From NCBI RefSeq assembly GCF_001584145.1, contig NZ_CP013232.1:1-64000 (forward strand): a stretch of 64,000 bases of DNA, read 5' to 3'. Position 1 is the first letter of the stretch; each line of letters opens with the position of its first letter. Below are positions 36,260-45,765 of this stretch, one piece after another. The position numbers were made by a program, and so were the translations under genes. The notes beneath the pieces were generated by a model. That model did no database searches and had not been told where the DNA came from. It was given only the letters and a program-made list of their open reading frames with translations. The stretch is from Collimonas fungivorans. Lineage in GTDB: Bacteria; Pseudomonadota; Gammaproteobacteria; Burkholderiales; Burkholderiaceae_D.

Positions 36260-36874
36260 TTATTTTTTTTCCAGGGGTAGAATTTCTGGGACCGGCATGC
36301 CGGTTTTCCAGTCCAGGAAAATGGCGATATAACGAGTTTTCTGTATGGTGTCGGCATTCAGCGCACGCCGCGGCAGCGTTCCCACATCAAATACGTAATT
36401 CTTGCCTCTGCTCTGCGCATCTTCCAGAAAAGCGCCCCAGTAGTCAGTAATGCCTTTGGTGACATCTTTGAGGGTCGCTGCGTCACTCTTGCTGAAATCG
36501 ACCTGGTACACGACCAGATCGTTCCCGATTTTGTAGAGGCATGGCGTATCGATTCCATCGGCGAAAGTATCCGAACCGCCAGGTTGCGTGGTTTTCAATT
36601 CGATCGGAACACGTGTCCCGCTGACTAGTCCCGTATGCCAGGCTTTGTCATTATCTATCGCCACTGTAAAAATGGGTTCGCCTGGCACGTATGTCGGGAT
36701 GTTCAACACATATCGGCTTATTTCAGCCAATCCGCGCGGCTCGGTGATGGGAGCGACCTGATATGTTCCTGCCATGTCTTTGCATTCTTTCGGTATGGCG
36801 GAAAGCGCCGCTTGCGAAAATGCCATGATGCTCAATGCAAGGAAACCCATGGAAATCTGACGGCAATAGTTCAT
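36260..36874 (-). CDS. Exported protein of unknown function in the T6SS module
   Basis: A 204-residue protein with a signal peptide (MNYCRQISMGFLALSIMAFS, cleavage probably after SAALSA). The mature part has two cysteines (CKDM, CLYK) and no family I recognise. It sits between vgrG and the PLD effector, 95 bases before the latter. It could be a second immunity protein or an accessory factor; the periplasmic location would suit a lipase-immunity role. Function unproven. Confidence 0.6.
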   Translation of the reverse strand: MNYCRQISMGFLALSIMAFSQAALSAIPKECKDMAGTYQVAPITEPRGLAEISRYVLNIPTYVPGEPIFTVAIDNDKAWHTGLVSGTRVPIELKTTQPGGSDTFADGIDTPCLYKIGNDLVVYQVDFSKSDAATLKDVTKGITDYWGAFLEDAQSRGKNYVFDVGTLPRRALNADTIQKTRYIAIFLDWKTGMPVPEILPLEKK

Positions 36875-36943
36875 TGTTGTCCCAAGCTTTGTAATGGATA
36901 AAATAATTTCCTGGGGACCTAATCAGGGCCAGGGATTGTTTTT

Positions 36944-39661
36944 CTACACTTGCGATGTCAGTCCGTCCGATGCGTCGCCCAAATCGCGGAATCCAAGATT
37001 AGAGATACGCTGCGGTTCTTCTTTGTTTTCCGGATTCACTGGCAAGGCAAGACTGCTGCCTTCGCTCAATTTCACTTCATATTTACTGGTCGGAACGTGA
37101 TCTTTCACCACGATGCGCCCCCATTCGTCGGTAACGCCGTGTTCTACCAGAGCGCCATCGCGATACAGTTCATAAGGTTCAGGGATACTGTGACTCTGCC
37201 CCGCCAAGGTGTGCAGGTTAAAAACCATTTGTTCTGGCATTTTCACCGGAACCGGCAATTTTGGCGTCGACAGATTGGCTGGTCCCGGCAGACTATGTGT
37301 AGCGGCATGCGCCACATAGATGCCGTTTGTCCCATGCTCGATGCCGGCGGCGTTGTACTTGACGTAGCTGCCGCCGCCGTTAATCATCACCTCTTCCTTG
37401 GCGACGATGGTAATGCGATTGGCGGTGTGCGTGATATTGAGCTTGGCAAGAATATTGATGCCGTTGGTCAGCGCCTGCACATCAATGTCGCCTCCGGCTG
37501 CAATCATCTTCATGCCGGCTTTGTACACGAACAACCTGAAGGTCTGACGGATGCTGGCAAACAGGCTGTCGCCGCTGGCGATGGATAAACTCTTGCCGGT
37601 AGTGATCGCGGTGTTCTGAGCGCTGGCGATATGGGTGCTGCCGCTGGTTGTGGATTCGATGCCGGCAGGACTGGCCAGCACCAGGTGCGGTGACGACAGC
37701 TCTGGGAAATTGCCATCGCCGCCAGCGCCACTACCCTTGATCGCATCATTCTGCGCCTTCAGGATTTTCGCAATATCGACCTGCTGCCCTTGCTTTTCCT
37801 GCGCTCCCGCCTGCTGCGCCATGTCGGCCAGCGTTTCATGCTGGTCGCGCGCAGAGGTGAGGCGCTGCACGGTCTCGCCCATGTCCTTGATATGCGAAGC
37901 AGCATTGCCGCGCGCTTCGGTAGTGATCAGCATGCCCTTGGCCGAGCGCACCACGCCGTGCCCATCGGTCCGCAATTCCCAGCCCTCGCCGCGCGCATCC
38001 TTGCGGCCTGCATTGTCTTCGATGCGGGTGATATGCCCCAGGCTCAGCTGGCTATGCTGATGATCGCTCTTGAGTTGCGCCTGGATTTTTCCGTTGGAGT
38101 CATCCAGGATCAGATGGTTGCTGCGGCCGCCTGGCTGATTGCCGCCGTTGGGGGTCAGCTCGCGGCTCCTGAAGCCCATCAGCGGCTGCTGGGTCGCCAG
38201 TTTCCACGGCGGCATGTTGCGCTGGTTGTAGACGCTGCCGGTAACGATAGGCCGGTCTGGATTACCATCCAGCCACTGCACGACGCACTCCGATCCCACG
38301 CGCGGAATCGATTTGGCGCCCAGCTCGCCGCCGGCCCATGAGCTGGCGACACGCACCCACGCCGAACTCTTCTCGTCGTTATTGCCGATGCGGTCCCAAT
38401 GGAACTGCACGCGGATGCGGCCGTATTCATCGGTATGGATGCTGCCCTGCCCTGACGGGCCGACTACCGTGACGGTTTGCGGCGACAGGATCCTGGTGGC
38501 GACGCTGTTGAAACCGCGGCCCGGCCGCCATGGAATGCTCTTGCGGATGCAGGTCAGGCGGTTGCTGTAGTCGGCTTTCTGGTCGGCCTGCTGCAGGTAA
38601 TTGTTGCTCGCAACGTGGTGTACGGAAAGAATCAGGAATTCATTCTTGCCCGCTTCCTCATGGATGCCGAACGGATTGAAGGCAAAATGCCCTGTCAATT
38701 GATACCAGCGCCCCGGCAGGACCGAACGGTTATTGCCTGCTGCTTCAAAGTGTTTGCCCGCCGCTTCGATTTCTTCCATGCGCAAGCGCGACAGCTTGTC
38801 TGCATCCTGCGCGTTCTTGACGCCGTAGGCGCCGACATATTCATAAGATTCGATGTCGAGCACGTTGCCTTGCTTGTTCAGCGTCGGCACGCCGGCATTG
38901 ATCGGCACCGGACTCTTGAAATTGAATCCCGACAGCGATACCGAGCCAGGCACAATCTGCCGCACCGGCGAAAACTCGCCGATGCCGTCTTCCTCGGTGG
39001 CGCCGCCGTGGCGCTGGAAGCGGATCTCCGGGCCGCCGTCGATGGCCGCTGCCTGGGCGGAATCGTCCGTGATGACCAGCTTGTGGCCTTGCGCGCTGTG
39101 CTCGTAGTAATACAGCAGGCCGGCGGCTTCCAGGCGGCGGTGCACGTAGTTGCTGTCGGATTCGTCGAACTGGAAGGCATCGGTCATTGCGGGATCTTCG
39201 CCGCTGACGCGGAAATCCCAGTCGGGCAGCGTGCCATAGTCGCTGAAGATGCTGTCGAGCTGCTCGCGCAGGGTCTTGCCGTGGAAAATGAAGTTGTCCT
39301 TGCGCAGGTGCAGGTACTGCAGCCACGGACCCAGCCTGGCCTGGTAGAAGCTGATGCTGCCGTCGGTTTTAACCAAACGGAATTCAAAGCAGTAGCCGTT
39401 GAAGTAGCGCAGGCTGCCATCGGCGCGCACCAGTTCTACGGTGAACAGCTTGCCCTGCAGGTCCTTGAGCGCCAGGCCAGCGTCATCGGACAGCAGCTCA
39501 ACGGTGAAGGCGAAATCGCGCGACAGGCTTTCGGCGGCATCGAGCTTGTTGACTAGCAGTTGTGCCTGCGGGCCGTCGTCGTGCGGGAAAGAGAGGCGCA
39601 ATATACGATCATGCTGCCGGCCTTGTATCAAGGCGGACAGGGATTGAAGCAGGCTGCTCAT
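36944..39661 (-). CDS. vgrG: Type VI secretion spike protein VgrG
   Basis: A 905-residue VgrG. The N terminus (RILRLSFPHDDGPQAQLLVN) and the gp27-like region (SFYQARLGPWLQYLHLRKDN, FQFDESDSNYVHRRLEAAGL) are followed by the OB-fold/gp5 segment (YGRIRVQFHWDRIG, WAGGELGAKSIPRVGSECVV), a DUF2345 beta-prism region (about 600-770), and a C-terminal extension of about 100 residues (VFNLHTLAGQSHSIPEPYEL, VTDEWGRIVVKDHVP) resembling a transthyretin-like adaptor. It would carry the downstream PLD effector. No other T6SS structural gene is in the window, so it is an orphan VgrG island. Confidence 0.95.
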   Translation of the reverse strand: MSSLLQSLSALIQGRQHDRILRLSFPHDDGPQAQLLVNKLDAAESLSRDFAFTVELLSDDAGLALKDLQGKLFTVELVRADGSLRYFNGYCFEFRLVKTDGSISFYQARLGPWLQYLHLRKDNFIFHGKTLREQLDSIFSDYGTLPDWDFRVSGEDPAMTDAFQFDESDSNYVHRRLEAAGLLYYYEHSAQGHKLVITDDSAQAAAIDGGPEIRFQRHGGATEEDGIGEFSPVRQIVPGSVSLSGFNFKSPVPINAGVPTLNKQGNVLDIESYEYVGAYGVKNAQDADKLSRLRMEEIEAAGKHFEAAGNNRSVLPGRWYQLTGHFAFNPFGIHEEAGKNEFLILSVHHVASNNYLQQADQKADYSNRLTCIRKSIPWRPGRGFNSVATRILSPQTVTVVGPSGQGSIHTDEYGRIRVQFHWDRIGNNDEKSSAWVRVASSWAGGELGAKSIPRVGSECVVQWLDGNPDRPIVTGSVYNQRNMPPWKLATQQPLMGFRSRELTPNGGNQPGGRSNHLILDDSNGKIQAQLKSDHQHSQLSLGHITRIEDNAGRKDARGEGWELRTDGHGVVRSAKGMLITTEARGNAASHIKDMGETVQRLTSARDQHETLADMAQQAGAQEKQGQQVDIAKILKAQNDAIKGSGAGGDGNFPELSSPHLVLASPAGIESTTSGSTHIASAQNTAITTGKSLSIASGDSLFASIRQTFRLFVYKAGMKMIAAGGDIDVQALTNGINILAKLNITHTANRITIVAKEEVMINGGGSYVKYNAAGIEHGTNGIYVAHAATHSLPGPANLSTPKLPVPVKMPEQMVFNLHTLAGQSHSIPEPYELYRDGALVEHGVTDEWGRIVVKDHVPTSKYEVKLSEGSSLALPVNPENKEEPQRISNLGFRDLGDASDGLTSQV

Positions 39662-40357
39662 GAGGGGTTCCCCGAAATGGAACTGCTACCGACAAAATAT
39701 TATTTTAACAACATATTGTGCGGTTATGGCAATTGATAAATATCCCACAATCATACCTGCTGCCATCCTTAATTGCTAAGGAGAAATGTCTGCAGGCGGT
39801 GGATTTTGCAAGAATTCACACTCTTGTTGTATATGAAGAGCAGCCGGCGCCGGCCTGAAAAGACGGTTCTGTTTCTCGGCATGCGGATCTGAAAATAATA
39901 TTTTATGGCTGGTAACGCTATCAGTTCCGATCTCGCTAGAGCACCGGCTCAGTTTCCCAAATAAAGCCGGGCTACCTGTCAATAATGTCAGTTGATTTCG
40001 CCTATTCCTGCTCATATGCTGCATTACAGCATTATTTTGTAGCAGACTACAGCCGCTCAATTTAGCGCCACCTGAACGGCATTCGCAGCAATACCATCCC
40101 GGCCGGGCGGGACGTCTGGCTGGCTCAGCCGATACCGGACCAAACATCGATAGGACCAGGATTGTCCAGCCGTCATGCGGCCTGGCATGGCTTGCTGACG
40201 CTGACGTATTTACCACTGGGAGCCAAGAAGAATGCAACATGCGCAGCCCGTTTCTCTCTCCCATTCAGACAAAGGCACCCCGCATCTTCGTTTCCCGATT
40301 CCCACGCTGACGAGCGATCACGGCAGTTTTCGAACAGACGCAAAGAAAGGAGAAAAA
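39662..40357. other. 696-base intergenic stretch with no gene seen
   Basis: Divergent promoter region between vgrG and the AraC-type regulator. AT-rich next to vgrG (a run of A/T around 39695-39720 suitable for a promoter). No recognisable gene, RNA or strong palindrome. The regulator's frame is open upstream of 40358, but those residues do not match the family. Confidence 0.4.
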
Positions 40358-41395
40358 ATGAACCCCAGCCATCGCCAGGTAAGTACGTTGACTTGCTCTA
40401 CCACCTGGGTCAAAGGCGTGGCAGAGATGTTCAAGGCTGTCGGCCTGGATGTACCGGCACTGTTCGCCGAAGCAGGCATGGATATCGCCATATTGAATGA
40501 TCCTCACGCCAGTTATGCAACGGAAAAGCTTTGCGCCTTGTGGAAAATAGCCGCTGCCCGTTCCAACAACCCGGCGATCGGACTGTCGGTTCCCGAGGTG
40601 ACCACGCCAGCCATCTTCGACGTGGTCGGCTACGCCATGATGTCCAGCGAAAACCTGCATGCCAGCCTGGAACGGCTTATTTGTTACCTGCGCCTGGTTA
40701 CCGACGCCGCCACCATCGTGCTCACCGAAGAAGACGGCGGCTACTGGTTCACGCTGGCCATCAACGGCGACCTGCAGAGAAACGTGCCGCGGCAGCGCTT
40801 CGATTTCAACCTGATTACGCTGGTCACGTTTTGCCGCTGGGTCACCAGGCAAGACATCAGGCCGCTGGCGGTCGAATTCACCCATCCGGAACCGGACGAC
40901 CGGGCGCCATACGAGGATGCCTTCCGCTGTCCATTGCGTTTCGGGGCGGTAGCCAACCGTTTCTTTCTTTCGAGGACAGACATATTCACGCCACTGCCAT
41001 CATCCAATCCATCGCTGGCAAGCTTGCATGACCGGTACGCCAGCGAACGCCTCGGCCGGCTCGACCAGCACCGCATCCGCGCCAAGACGCAGGAGCTGAT
41101 CACGCGCCGGCTGGCGCACGGTGAACCGTTACGGGCCGACATCGCCAGTGCGTTATGCATCAGCGAACGCACTTTGCAAAGGCGCTTGCAGGACGAGGGC
41201 ACCAGTTTCCAGGAACTGGTGGAGCAAACGCGATACAGCCTGGCGCAGCAATACCTGGGGCAGTATCAGCTGCCGATCTCGGAGACGGTTTTCCTGCTCG
41301 GTTTTACCGACCAGAGTGCGCTGTTCCGGGCTTGCAAGCGCTGGTTCAATATGTCGCCCAAGCAGTACCGCAACCATCTGCTGCTGTCGCGATGA
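40358..41395 (+). CDS. AraC-family transcriptional regulator (OruR-like)
   Basis: A 345-residue regulator. The start at 40358 follows AAAGGAG with five bases of spacing; the open frame extends upstream to 40232 without support. The N-terminal half (GVAEMFKAVGLDVPALFAEA, FDVVGYAMMSSENLHASLER) is the arabinose-binding-like domain of OruR/AraC regulators; the C-terminal AraC domain has ADIASALCISERTLQRRLQD and ISETVFLLGFTDQSALFRAC with WFNMSPKQYRNH. It converges on the polyyne-type cluster and is a good candidate for its regulator, although that is inference. Confidence 0.85.
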   Translation: MNPSHRQVSTLTCSTTWVKGVAEMFKAVGLDVPALFAEAGMDIAILNDPHASYATEKLCALWKIAAARSNNPAIGLSVPEVTTPAIFDVVGYAMMSSENLHASLERLICYLRLVTDAATIVLTEEDGGYWFTLAINGDLQRNVPRQRFDFNLITLVTFCRWVTRQDIRPLAVEFTHPEPDDRAPYEDAFRCPLRFGAVANRFFLSRTDIFTPLPSSNPSLASLHDRYASERLGRLDQHRIRAKTQELITRRLAHGEPLRADIASALCISERTLQRRLQDEGTSFQELVEQTRYSLAQQYLGQYQLPISETVFLLGFTDQSALFRACKRWFNMSPKQYRNHLLLSR

Positions 41396-41437
41396 TCCGG
41401 CGTATTGTCCGGGCTGCATAGCCATATCCCGCTGTCC

Positions 41438-42235
41438 TCAGGCGAGCGCGCTGCGCGTCGTCAGGAAAGCGCGCGCGGCTTCGATCACTTCAGGCGCTTG
41501 CAGGATCCGGCGATGGCCGAGGCCGTCGAAGCGGAGCAGCCGGGCACCTGGCCAGGCCTCGGCGATTTCGACACCAAGCGATACCGGCACCACGCGGTCG
41601 TCGTTCGAATGCAGGATCAGCACCGGCTGCTTGAGATTGGCAGCTGCTTTCGGTGTATCGACATCGGCGACATCGACGCCCTGCTCTTGCAGCAAGGCGA
41701 TCATGGCTGCTACCTGATGCCGGTCGAGGCCGGCCTGGACGCCGAAACCGACGGCGTAATCGAAGTAGCGCGCCGGCGGCGCGATCAGGACCAGGCGCTC
41801 GACCTGCAGGCCGTGCCGCACCGCTTCCACGGTAAGGGCGCAGCCGACCGAATGAGCGATCGCGGCATACACCGGGCCGATCAGGTCCTGGAATTTCAGC
41901 AGCGCGGAGGCGCAGGCCGGGATCGACGAGGTGGTTCCTTCCGACTCGCCGTGCGCCGGCAGGTCGACCAGCACCACGCGGTAGCCGGCTGCCAGCAGCG
42001 GCGGAATGAACGGCGCCATGTCGCTGGAGCGGCCTTCCCAGCCGTGCACCAGCAATACCGTCGGTCCGCGGCCTGCCTGCCAGGACACCAGCTTGCCGGT
42101 CGGGCCGTTGGTTTCCACCCGGCTCGCGCCTTCGAAACCGGCTATGACGGGAGTACGCTCATCGGTCCTTGGCGTGAGGAAGGCCTTGGCGACAGATTCG
42201 GGGGTAGGCACTAATTTTTCGACAGGGGTGCTCAC
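41438..42235 (-). CDS. Alpha/beta hydrolase 2 of the polyyne-type cluster
   Basis: A 265-residue alpha/beta hydrolase with a GTG start preceded by GGAGACC. The oxyanion motif VLLVHGWEGRSSDM, the nucleophile elbow AHSVGC, the acid in HSNDDRVVPV and the His in GLGHRRIL are all present. It is clearly paralogous to the hydrolase at 43654-44607 (shared VLLVHGW, DxPAHGES and GLGHxRIL). It is the last gene of the cluster; it might act as a thioesterase releasing the chain or as an ester-processing enzyme. Confidence 0.8.
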   Translation of the reverse strand: MSTPVEKLVPTPESVAKAFLTPRTDERTPVIAGFEGASRVETNGPTGKLVSWQAGRGPTVLLVHGWEGRSSDMAPFIPPLLAAGYRVVLVDLPAHGESEGTTSSIPACASALLKFQDLIGPVYAAIAHSVGCALTVEAVRHGLQVERLVLIAPPARYFDYAVGFGVQAGLDRHQVAAMIALLQEQGVDVADVDTPKAAANLKQPVLILHSNDDRVVPVSLGVEIAEAWPGARLLRFDGLGHRRILQAPEVIEAARAFLTTRSALA

Positions 42236-42292
42236 GATGACGGTCTCCGGTAGATATTATGGTTTGCTGTGTTGCGCTGTTACGAGGATTCT

Positions 42293-43315
42293 TTACGCCG
42301 ATTTCACCAGCGTGGGCGGCTGCACCTGGGTTTCCTTTTGCAGCAGCACGTCGAGGATCTGGCGCGCGGCAATCGAGGCCTGGTCCACCGCCAGGTGGAT
42401 GAACACGGCGTCGTTGTCCCAGTTGGCCTGCGCCTGCTGGCAGATATACACGTCTTCGGCGATGGTGGTGCGCAGCTCCTTGGCGATGGCGTCCGAGAGT
42501 TGCTGGTTGTCGATGCCGAAGTCGCGGTAGAGGCCGGCCCAGAGGTGGCAGGTGGTCTCGGTTTCCGGGGTAAAGATGCCCAGCGTCGACAGGCGCATGT
42601 TCATGCCTTCCGGCTGGCCCGGCGGATGGGCGATGGTGTCTATCCTGGTGTTCCCGACCGGGAAGAAGATCGCGTCCTGGATGCGGTCGATGTGATCCAG
42701 GTTCATCATCTTCTTGAGCAGCGGCGAGCTTTTCTCCATGCGCAGGATGCGCCGTACCCGCACTTCGCCCGGGGTCACCATGATTTCCGGCGAGGCTTCG
42801 GTGACGGCTTGCGACATCACGGTGCTCAAATGCACGTAGGACACGTGCGAGGGGTCGAGAAAGTTGTCGATGCCGAGGCGGTAGTCGGTATTGGCATGGG
42901 CGTAGAACATCTCGCCGGCATGGCGCGCTGAAGTGCATACGGAATGATCCGGGATCAGCGCTTCATCGCAGAGATCGCGCTCGCCCATCCAGATCCACGC
43001 GAAGCCATGTTTTTCCACCAGCGGAAAAGACTTGACGCTGGCGCGCTGCGGAATGATTTTCTGGCTGGGTATGTGGACGCAGGTGCCGCCGGCATTGAAG
43101 CGGATGCCATGGTAGGCGCACTGGACCTGGTCGCCGATCAGGCAGCCCTTGGACAGCGGCACATGGCGGTGCGAGCAGCGGTCTTCCAGCGCCGCCAGCT
43201 TGTCGTCGGAGGTGCGGTACATCACGATCTGCTTGTTCAAGACGGTTCTCGGGAACAGCTCGGCCTTGATGTCGGACGCCAGCGCCGCTACGTACCATGC
43301 GTTATGAATAAACAT
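42293..43315 (-). CDS. Rieske non-haem iron oxygenase
   Basis: A 340-residue oxygenase of the vanillate O-demethylase type, starting at MFIHNAWYVAAL; upstream in-frame codons fit the family less well and GGAAG lies before this ATG. Rieske cluster ligands are Cys47-His49 (CSHRHVPL) and Cys66-His69 (CAYHG). The catalytic iron region is GIDNFLDPSHVSYVH. Such enzymes hydroxylate or demethylate with electrons from a reductase. No reductase gene is next to it; the adjacent rubredoxin may serve. Polyyne clusters often carry a P450 for hydroxylation, and this enzyme may fill that place. Confidence 0.85.
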   Translation of the reverse strand: MFIHNAWYVAALASDIKAELFPRTVLNKQIVMYRTSDDKLAALEDRCSHRHVPLSKGCLIGDQVQCAYHGIRFNAGGTCVHIPSQKIIPQRASVKSFPLVEKHGFAWIWMGERDLCDEALIPDHSVCTSARHAGEMFYAHANTDYRLGIDNFLDPSHVSYVHLSTVMSQAVTEASPEIMVTPGEVRVRRILRMEKSSPLLKKMMNLDHIDRIQDAIFFPVGNTRIDTIAHPPGQPEGMNMRLSTLGIFTPETETTCHLWAGLYRDFGIDNQQLSDAIAKELRTTIAEDVYICQQAQANWDNDAVFIHLAVDQASIAARQILDVLLQKETQVQPPTLVKSA

Positions 43316-43475
43316 TGTGTCTTCCATTTCTAGTTGTATCGATGACAAGCTGCGAGCTGACTGACACGGTCAGAAATCTTACCGCCGCCGCCGGTTTTCA
43401 ACAGCCTGTCAAAGTTGATAGGTTCCCATGCGCTTGTGGCAACGCTATTGTTGCAATTGATGCAAATGCGGCAGC

Positions 43476-43661
43476 TTAAAATTCCACCATGGTGAAATCC
43501 TCTTTCTTGACGCCGCACTCCGGGCAGGTCCACGTGTCCGGGATATCGTCCCAGCGGGTCCCGGCCGCCAGGCCTTCGCTGGGCGCGCCGTCCTTTTCCG
43601 AGTAGATCCAGCCGCACACCAGACACATCAGTGTCTTGAATTCAGTTTCTGTTTCAGTCAT
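43476..43661 (-). CDS. Rubredoxin
   Basis: A 61-residue rubredoxin with the two iron-binding CxxC pairs, Cys13/Cys16 (CLVC) and Cys46/Cys49 (CPEC), plus GWIYSEKDGAPSEGLAAGTR and WDDIPDTWTCPECGVKK. It is an electron carrier, likely supplying desaturases/acetylenases of the cluster. Its start overlaps the end of the hydrolase gene by eight bases, so translation is coupled. Rubredoxin genes are a known part of several bacterial polyyne clusters. Confidence 0.95.
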   Translation of the reverse strand: MTETETEFKTLMCLVCGWIYSEKDGAPSEGLAAGTRWDDIPDTWTCPECGVKKEDFTMVEF

Positions 43662-44607
43662 TGCTAGGTTCCAGGCTAGTTGGGGTCAGATGGGATGGGC
43701 CGATGAAGCGGGTGATCAGTTCCTTGACCGGCGTGGCAGACAGTATCCGGCTGTGGCCGAGGCCTGAGGTCTGCTCCAGGCGTACGTTTTTCAGGCTGCG
43801 CATCAGCTTTTGGGCTTCGCTGAGCGGCACCACCGGATCGTGCTCGTCGTGCACCACCAGCACCGGCACCTCCATGACCGCGCCCAGCACGCTGATGTCC
43901 CAGTAGCTGACGGGGACGCCGTTCTGCACCTGCAGGCGGTCGTAGATCTTGCCGATCACGGCCGGCGGTAACTGCTGGTGCTGGTTGGTCGACCAGCGCT
44001 CCAGTACGGTCGACAGGGATACCGGTGCGGCTATCAGCACCAGGCGTTTGACGGCTTCCGCGTGCCGCGCATCGGCGTGGGCGATGGCTGCCACCGAGGC
44101 AATCGAACCGAGCGAATGGCCGACGATCACCTGCACGTTGTCCAGCGACTTGATGGCGGCGCCGACCGCTTTGACAAAACGTGTCATGGTGGTCTTGTTG
44201 CCGGCCGATTCGCCATGCGCCGGCGCATCGAACGACGCCACCTGGAAACCGAGCGCCAGCAGCGGCTTGACGAAGCCGATCATGCTGCTGCTGTCCGAAC
44301 CCCAGCCATGCACCAGCAGCACGGTAGGGCCATGGTTTTTCCACAGATAGCCATGGCGCACGTCGTCGTTGCCGGCAATCTCGAAGGTCTGCGCGCCGAG
44401 CGGCATGCGGAACAGGGTGCGGCCGCCTTTCGAGCGCGAGCGGCCGAAGGCGTCCGCCGCAATCCGTCCGGCCAGGGTTGGCGCCAGCATGCCGCCCAGC
44501 TGGTAGCCCGCCTTTGCCAGGCTGGCGCCGATGCCGAGGGCCGGCGCCGCCGCCGGCTGTTGCGGCTGTTGTGATAGCGGCGGCGAGGGTGAAGTGATGT
44601 CAGTCAT
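43654..44607 (-). CDS. Alpha/beta hydrolase 1 (putative polyyne thioesterase)
   Basis: A 317-residue alpha/beta hydrolase: VLLVHGWGSDSSSM, nucleophile GHSLGS, acid in HDEHDPVVP and His in GLGHSRIL. Its place after the third desaturase matches the hydrolase/thioesterase gene of bacterial polyyne clusters such as that for caryoynencin, where it is thought to release the finished acid from the carrier protein. It lies 43 bases after the desaturase stop and overlaps the rubredoxin gene. Confidence 0.8.
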   Translation of the reverse strand: MTDITSPSPPLSQQPQQPAAAPALGIGASLAKAGYQLGGMLAPTLAGRIAADAFGRSRSKGGRTLFRMPLGAQTFEIAGNDDVRHGYLWKNHGPTVLLVHGWGSDSSSMIGFVKPLLALGFQVASFDAPAHGESAGNKTTMTRFVKAVGAAIKSLDNVQVIVGHSLGSIASVAAIAHADARHAEAVKRLVLIAAPVSLSTVLERWSTNQHQQLPPAVIGKIYDRLQVQNGVPVSYWDISVLGAVMEVPVLVVHDEHDPVVPLSEAQKLMRSLKNVRLEQTSGLGHSRILSATPVKELITRFIGPSHLTPTSLEPSND

Positions 44608-44650
44608 GTCGTCAGGTCCTGCGGTTGGCCCGGCACGGATTGATGGAGGA

Positions 44651-45751
44651 TCAGGTATTGGCGACCGAATTGGCGCCGCCGTTAACCACGGCGCGCTGTT
44701 CCGCCGAATCCTTGTAATAGCCGGAATCGAGGTCGTAGAAATGGCAGTTCCTGATGACCCACAGCAGGTCGCCGAAGCTGAAATCCTTTTCCCTGATCAT
44801 GCCCGGATAAGCCTGCTTCAGCGCGACCTGCGCTTTCTGCAGGTTATAGAACGGCACCACCGGCGCCACGTGGTGGGCGGTATGGATGGAGATGTTGTGG
44901 GTCAGGAACAGCAGCCATTTCGGATAGCGGTAATCGGTGGTTACCAGCATGCGGCTGGCGTTCGGCGTCCAGTGTTCAGAGGTCAGGAACGGGATGTCGG
45001 CCGAGGTGTGGTGCATCAGCGTGGTGACGCTGAACCAGGTATGGATCGCAATCCACGGCGCAAAGAACAGCAGGAAGAAGCCGCTGATGCCGGTAAAGTA
45101 GATCAGCGCCGAAAAATAGACTATCGAAGCCAGCACTACGAAGGCAATCGAACGCTTGACGTCGGTGCGCATATCCTTCTTGGGGAAAAAGCCTGGCCGG
45201 AAGCCTGACACGATCCAGTAGTTGATGGTGCCGGCCCAGAACAGCCAGGTCCTGGTGCCCATGTAGACGAAACGCTGGCCGAACGACATGCGCTTGTACA
45301 TGTCGCGCGGGATCGGCCGCCAGTCGGTGTCGAGCTCGAGGTTGTTGGTGTGGAAGTGATGCAGGTTATGCACGTGCTTCCATGAATAGAACGGATACAG
45401 CAGCGGCAGCAGCGACAGGTGGCCGATGACGATGTTGAGCTTCTTGTTGCGCGAGAACGAATTGTGGCCGCAATCGTGCGCGATGCAATGCAAGCCCCAG
45501 CCGCCCAGCCCGGCGACGATGAACAGCGGGATGTAGAAGCCCCAGTGCGGCGCATAGGCGACGCCGACGATGGCACCGATATACAGCGCGTAGCTGATGA
45601 AGAAGCCGGCCAGGCCGCGCCAGGCTTGCGGTTCGAAATACGATTTGGGAATCGCTTCGGCCAGGCGGGCGCCTTCCAGCGTCTTGCTCTTGTCCAGGAA
45701 CGCCTCGAACTCGGGCCCCGGCGATGAAGGATAACTATTTGCGGACGGCAT
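44651..45751 (-). CDS. Fatty acid desaturase/acetylenase 3 (HDCGH type)
   Basis: A 366-residue membrane-bound di-iron desaturase. The start is MPSANSYPSSPGPEFEAFLD, with GGGAGAA upstream; a longer open frame runs back into the carrier-protein gene and is rejected. His boxes are HDCGH, HVHNLHHFH and HTAHH. Hydrophobic segments flank them as in the family. The order ligase-desaturase-desaturase-ACP-desaturase is the hallmark of bacterial polyyne clusters, where such enzymes turn alkenes into alkynes on carrier-bound chains. Confidence 0.85.
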   Translation of the reverse strand: MPSANSYPSSPGPEFEAFLDKSKTLEGARLAEAIPKSYFEPQAWRGLAGFFISYALYIGAIVGVAYAPHWGFYIPLFIVAGLGGWGLHCIAHDCGHNSFSRNKKLNIVIGHLSLLPLLYPFYSWKHVHNLHHFHTNNLELDTDWRPIPRDMYKRMSFGQRFVYMGTRTWLFWAGTINYWIVSGFRPGFFPKKDMRTDVKRSIAFVVLASIVYFSALIYFTGISGFFLLFFAPWIAIHTWFSVTTLMHHTSADIPFLTSEHWTPNASRMLVTTDYRYPKWLLFLTHNISIHTAHHVAPVVPFYNLQKAQVALKQAYPGMIREKDFSFGDLLWVIRNCHFYDLDSGYYKDSAEQRAVVNGGANSVANT

Positions 45752-45765
45752 TGATTTCTCCCAGA

